Shown here piece after piece: positions 62,058 to 64,000 of a stretch of 64,000 bases of DNA. The notes under the pieces are model-generated. The model saw only the letters and a list, made by a program, of their open reading frames with translations. It was not told the origin of the DNA and did no database searches. Source of the DNA: an uncultured Bacteroidia bacterium. GTDB lineage: Bacteria > Bacteroidota > Bacteroidia > Bacteroidales > UBA932. How positions within the stretch are numbered: position 1 is the first letter of the stretch; every line of letters starts with the position of its first letter. The stretch lies in assembly GCA_902780935.1 (NCBI GenBank), contig CACZHP010000006.1, forward strand, positions 29,735 to 93,734. Reading direction: 5' to 3'. The position numbers and the translations under genes were made by a program.

Positions 62058-62645
62058 TTATTTTATCAAGTTGAGGAACTCGTTCCTTGTGCGGGCCGAG
62101 CTCAGGAATATTCCAGAGAAAGCGGAGGTGGTAGTGATCGCATTGGACTTCTGGACCCCGCGCAAAGACATGCAAGTATGCATGGCCTCAATCACCACGG
62201 CGACTCCAAGAGGCTTGAGGGCATCCACAAGGCAGTCCCTGATCTGGACAGTCAGCCGCTCCTGGACCTGCAGCCTACGGGCGAAAGTCTCCACTATCCT
62301 CGCGATTTTGCTCAGTCCGGTGATCTTCCCGTTGGGAATATACGCCACGTGGCACTTTCCGATGAAGGGGAGCATGTGGTGCTCGCACATCGAGTAAAGT
62401 TCGATGTCCTTAACCAGTACCATCTGCTGGTATTTCTCGTCAAAAATCGCCGACTGGATGATCTGAGTGCCATTCTGGGCATATCCCTGCGTCAGGAACT
62501 GCAGTGACTTGGCGACCCTCTCCGGGGTCTTCAGAAGACCTTCGCGGCCAGGATCTTCTCCCAGCAGGGCGAGAATCTCCTTGACTCTCGCGGCTATCTC
62601 CTTCGTGGTGTTCTCGTCGTATCTCTCTATTTTCTCAAAAGCCAT
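62058..62645 (-). CDS. folE: GTP cyclohydrolase I
   Basis: Converts GTP to 7,8-dihydroneopterin triphosphate, entry to folate (and queuosine) synthesis. The 195-residue protein is type IA: zinc ligands C87 and H90 in [12 protein letters not shown] and C158 in MHTCMSLRG, substrate residues in [12 protein letters not shown] and [10 protein letters not shown]. First gene of the folE-trpS-slt-DUF4251 run. The 155 bases upstream hold divergent start signals for the DUF2795 gene. Confidence 0.96.
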   Translation of the reverse strand: MAFEKIERYDENTTKEIAARVKEILALLGEDPGREGLLKTPERVAKSLQFLTQGYAQNGTQIIQSAIFDEKYQQMVLVKDIELYSMCEHHMLPFIGKCHVAYIPNGKITGLSKIARIVETFARRLQVQERLTVQIRDCLVDALKPLGVAVVIEAMHTCMSLRGVQKSNAITTTSAFSGIFLSSARTRNEFLNLIK

Positions 62646-62724
62646 ATTTTGTGGTACGCTTGTTGAATGTTTCGCTTGTCATGCAAAATTAGCCAAAAAA
62701 TCATTATTGTTTTGATTTTTTGCA

Positions 62725-62732
62725 TATCTTTG
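62725..62732 (+). promoter_or_regulatory. -7 element before the DUF2795 gene
   Basis: TATCTTTG matches TAnnTTTG. The predicted start near 62739 gives a 62-base leader containing a 7-base-pair hairpin, AATAAGC/GCTTATT (62738-62744 with 62757-62763). Confidence 0.55.
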
Positions 62733-62800
62733 CGGCAAATAAGCCACCCTATTGGCGCTTATTGGTGTAAGTTATTGTTTATCAATTAATTGATTGCGAT

Positions 62801-63022
62801 ATGTATTGGACACTCGAACTTGCAAGCAGCCTGGACGATGCTCCATGGCCGGCATCAAAAGAAGAACTGATCGATTACGCCAACCGATCCGGCGCTCCTG
62901 AGGAGGTTATTGAGAACCTCACCGAGCTCGAGGACGACGGCGAGATCTACGAATCCATCGAGGACATCTGGCCCGATTACCCCACGAAAGAGGACTTCTT
63001 CTTTAACGAGGAAGAGTATTAA
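62801..63022 (+). CDS. Small acidic DUF2795 protein
   Basis: A 73-residue cytoplasmic protein, strongly acidic, especially at the end (EEVIENLTELEDDGEIYESI then DFFFNEEEY). WPASKEELIDYANRSGAP matches the DUF2795 core, a helix-turn fold whose role is unknown. It is a single-gene unit with its own promoter element. Its acidic, aromatic tail is typical of the Bacteroidetes members. Nothing links it functionally to the neighbouring recombinase. Confidence 0.85.
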   Translation: MYWTLELASSLDDAPWPASKEELIDYANRSGAPEEVIENLTELEDDGEIYESIEDIWPDYPTKEDFFFNEEEY

Positions 63023-63074
63023 GAGAGAATCTTACTCTTAACATACTGATTTACAGCGAGATAAGCAATATTAA

Positions 63075-63167
63075 TTTGTTTGTCTCGCTGTCATTTTAAG
63101 GCGTTTGTTTGCCGAATTTGTTTGTCTAAATCGCTAAAAATCGCTAAAAATAGTGGTTTGTTTGTCT
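63075..63167 (+). repeat. Iterated TTTGTTTGTCT motif upstream of the recombinase
   Basis: TTTGTTTGTCT occurs at 63075-63085, 63117-63127 and 63157-63167, with a partial copy (TTTGTTTGCC) at 63104. Between the last two are two tandem TCGCTAAAAA units (63131-63150). The copies are 42 and 40 bases apart. Possible recombinase arm-type or regulator sites. Confidence 0.6.
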
Positions 63168-63218
63168 AAAATTCATTATGTTTGTACATCCTCGTGAGTA
63201 TCGGGGAAAGAACAATCA

Positions 63219-64000
63219 ATGGGCAGACCGAAACGAATATATCCCCTTGGAAAATTTAGGCTCCGGACACCGAAGAATCCGGAAAAGGAGAAGGCATATC
63301 CGATTGAACTGGAGTATACCTGGAATCGACAGATTGTCCGGAAATCAACGAATGTCTTTGTCAAGGAGAGTGACTGGAATCAGAAAGGGAATCAAGGTCG
63401 TGGAGAGATCCGCGCCAGCTACGGCGAAGAATACAAGCGACTCAACAGGATGCTGCTCTCCCGTGTCGAGAGAGTCGATTCCCTGCTCGCCGAGTATAAT
63501 GAAAAGCATCCGCATCAGATTACGGTGGCAGTTATCACCGACATCCTTGCCGACAAGCCTCTCCTCAGAAAAGACCAAGGGAAGGATTTCGTTGAATTCG
63601 CTATCGAGCGCCTGAATTCCGACTATGCGAGGAATCGGATCGGGCGTAGCCGTCTTGAGAACGGGAAAAGCGGAATGAATATCTTCCAGACTTTTCTACG
63701 TGCGAAGAAACTAGGAACCTATCGACCGGATTCCATCTATGTTGGGGATATTACCCCTGAGTTGGTTGATGCATACATTGAATGGAGAAGGGATGTTAAA
63801 AAGAACAGCGACGCTACCATCAACCATGCCCTGACTCCTATTCTCAAGGCTTGTTCTTATGCAAGTGACCTGGATCTTATCGACCCTGCCATCAATCTGA
63901 GGATCCAGGATATGCGTGTGATCACTAAGCTTTCGTTGACAGAGGAGGGTTTTGAAGGTACTTTTGACGGGAAGAGCCTTTCCAAAGATGAAATGAAAGC
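63219..64000 (+). CDS. Tyrosine recombinase/phage integrase (partial, cut by right edge)
   Basis: The frame from ATG 63219 stays open to the window end (260 complete codons), so the protein is cut at the right edge. It begins MGRPKRIYPLGKFRLRTPKN with an arm-type DNA-binding domain (IELEYTWNRQIVRKSTNVFVK, SDWNQKGNQG), then the SAM-like core-binding domain (FVEFAIERLNSDYA, GMNIFQTFLRAKK, VDAYIEWRRD, TINHALTPILKACSYA). This is the architecture of Bacteroidetes tyrosine recombinases. The catalytic R-H-R-Y residues lie outside the window, so activity cannot be judged. A TATGTTTG -7 element lies at 63177-63184 with TTTG 16 bases upstream. A different-frame ORF at 63178-63615 is an overlap artefact. 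Confidence 0.85.
   Translation, partial: MGRPKRIYPLGKFRLRTPKNPEKEKAYPIELEYTWNRQIVRKSTNVFVKESDWNQKGNQGRGEIRASYGEEYKRLNRMLLSRVERVDSLLAEYNEKHPHQITVAVITDILADKPLLRKDQGKDFVEFAIERLNSDYARNRIGRSRLENGKSGMNIFQTFLRAKKLGTYRPDSIYVGDITPELVDAYIEWRRDVKKNSDATINHALTPILKACSYASDLDLIDPAINLRIQDMRVITKLSLTEEGFEGTFDGKSLSKDEMK

Noticed and set aside
63075-63167. CRISPR-like array
   Set aside because: Repeats are only 11 bases, only three complete copies exist, and no cas gene is present.
63178-63615. Plus-strand ORF starting MFVHPREYRG
   Set aside because: Out of frame with and overlapping the recombinase, whose frame encodes recognisable arm-type and core-binding domains. The ATG lies inside the predicted -7 element.

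Overview
The window looks like chromosomal DNA of a Bacteroidales bacterium with moderately high GC, probably an uncultured gut lineage. The evidence is consistent. Several intergenic regions carry the Bacteroidetes promoter pattern (TTTG, 16-23 bases, TAnnTTTG or TAnnTTCG). Most genes lack a Shine-Dalgarno sequence. Families typical of the phylum are present (DUF4251, DUF4886, DUF1080, Bacteroidetes-type TamB, plug-plus-barrel outer-membrane proteins, GH106 and GH78 rhamnosidases). Genus cannot be fixed from this sequence alone.

Layout. 1-2 kb: end of rhamnulokinase and complete L-rhamnose isomerase. 2-6 kb (minus): operon of sugar MFS importer, ROK kinase, GmhA and a secreted metallo-beta-lactamase-fold protein. 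6-12.4 kb: secreted phosphodiesterase, SGNH hydrolase, DsbD, RNase Y, a 6S-like RNA candidate, ZapA and a coiled-coil partner. 12.5-25.9 kb: CobW GTPase, an sRNA candidate, glutamine-amidotransferase-like hydrolase, GH106, TamB, TsaD, a COG2509 flavoprotein, a cytidylate-kinase-like protein. 25.9-35.6 kb: tandem GH78 paralogues, Gfo/Idh/MocA and DUF1080 proteins, two secreted esterases. 35.7-42.6 kb: six-gene operon with Pgi, a galacturonokinase-like GHMP kinase, a sugar nucleotidylyltransferase, GH99-like, DUF2207 and omega-amidase proteins. 42.7-48.4 kb: leuA-leuC-leuD-leuB-ilvE behind a leucine-rich leader peptide and attenuator. 48.5-55.8 kb: GH51, tRNA-Asp, Hsp20, an outer-membrane beta-barrel protein, DUF4886, purine nucleoside phosphorylase. 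55.8-63 kb: UvrA, a structured RNA candidate, DUF47, DUF4251, lytic transglycosylase, TrpS, FolE, DUF2795. 63.2 kb to the edge: a tyrosine recombinase, perhaps the start of an integrated element.

How the genes work together. GH106, two GH78s, GH51, the acetylesterase-like hydrolases, RhaA/RhaB and the GalAK-like kinase point to use of rhamnose- and arabinose-rich pectin such as rhamnogalacturonan side chains, although no SusC/SusD pair lies in the window.

The most unusual signal is a family of three palindromic elements. Each has a nearly identical 39-base core (34-38 of 39 matching) flanked by long inverted repeats whose sequence is different at each copy. All three lie in frame inside coding genes: two in dsbD in opposite orientations, one in the GH106 gene. 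Other noncoding signals are the leu attenuator, three operator-like 13-mers spaced exactly 21 bases apart between hsp20 and the barrel gene, a free-standing small RNA unit at 13.7 kb, and structured RNA candidates after zapA and uvrA.
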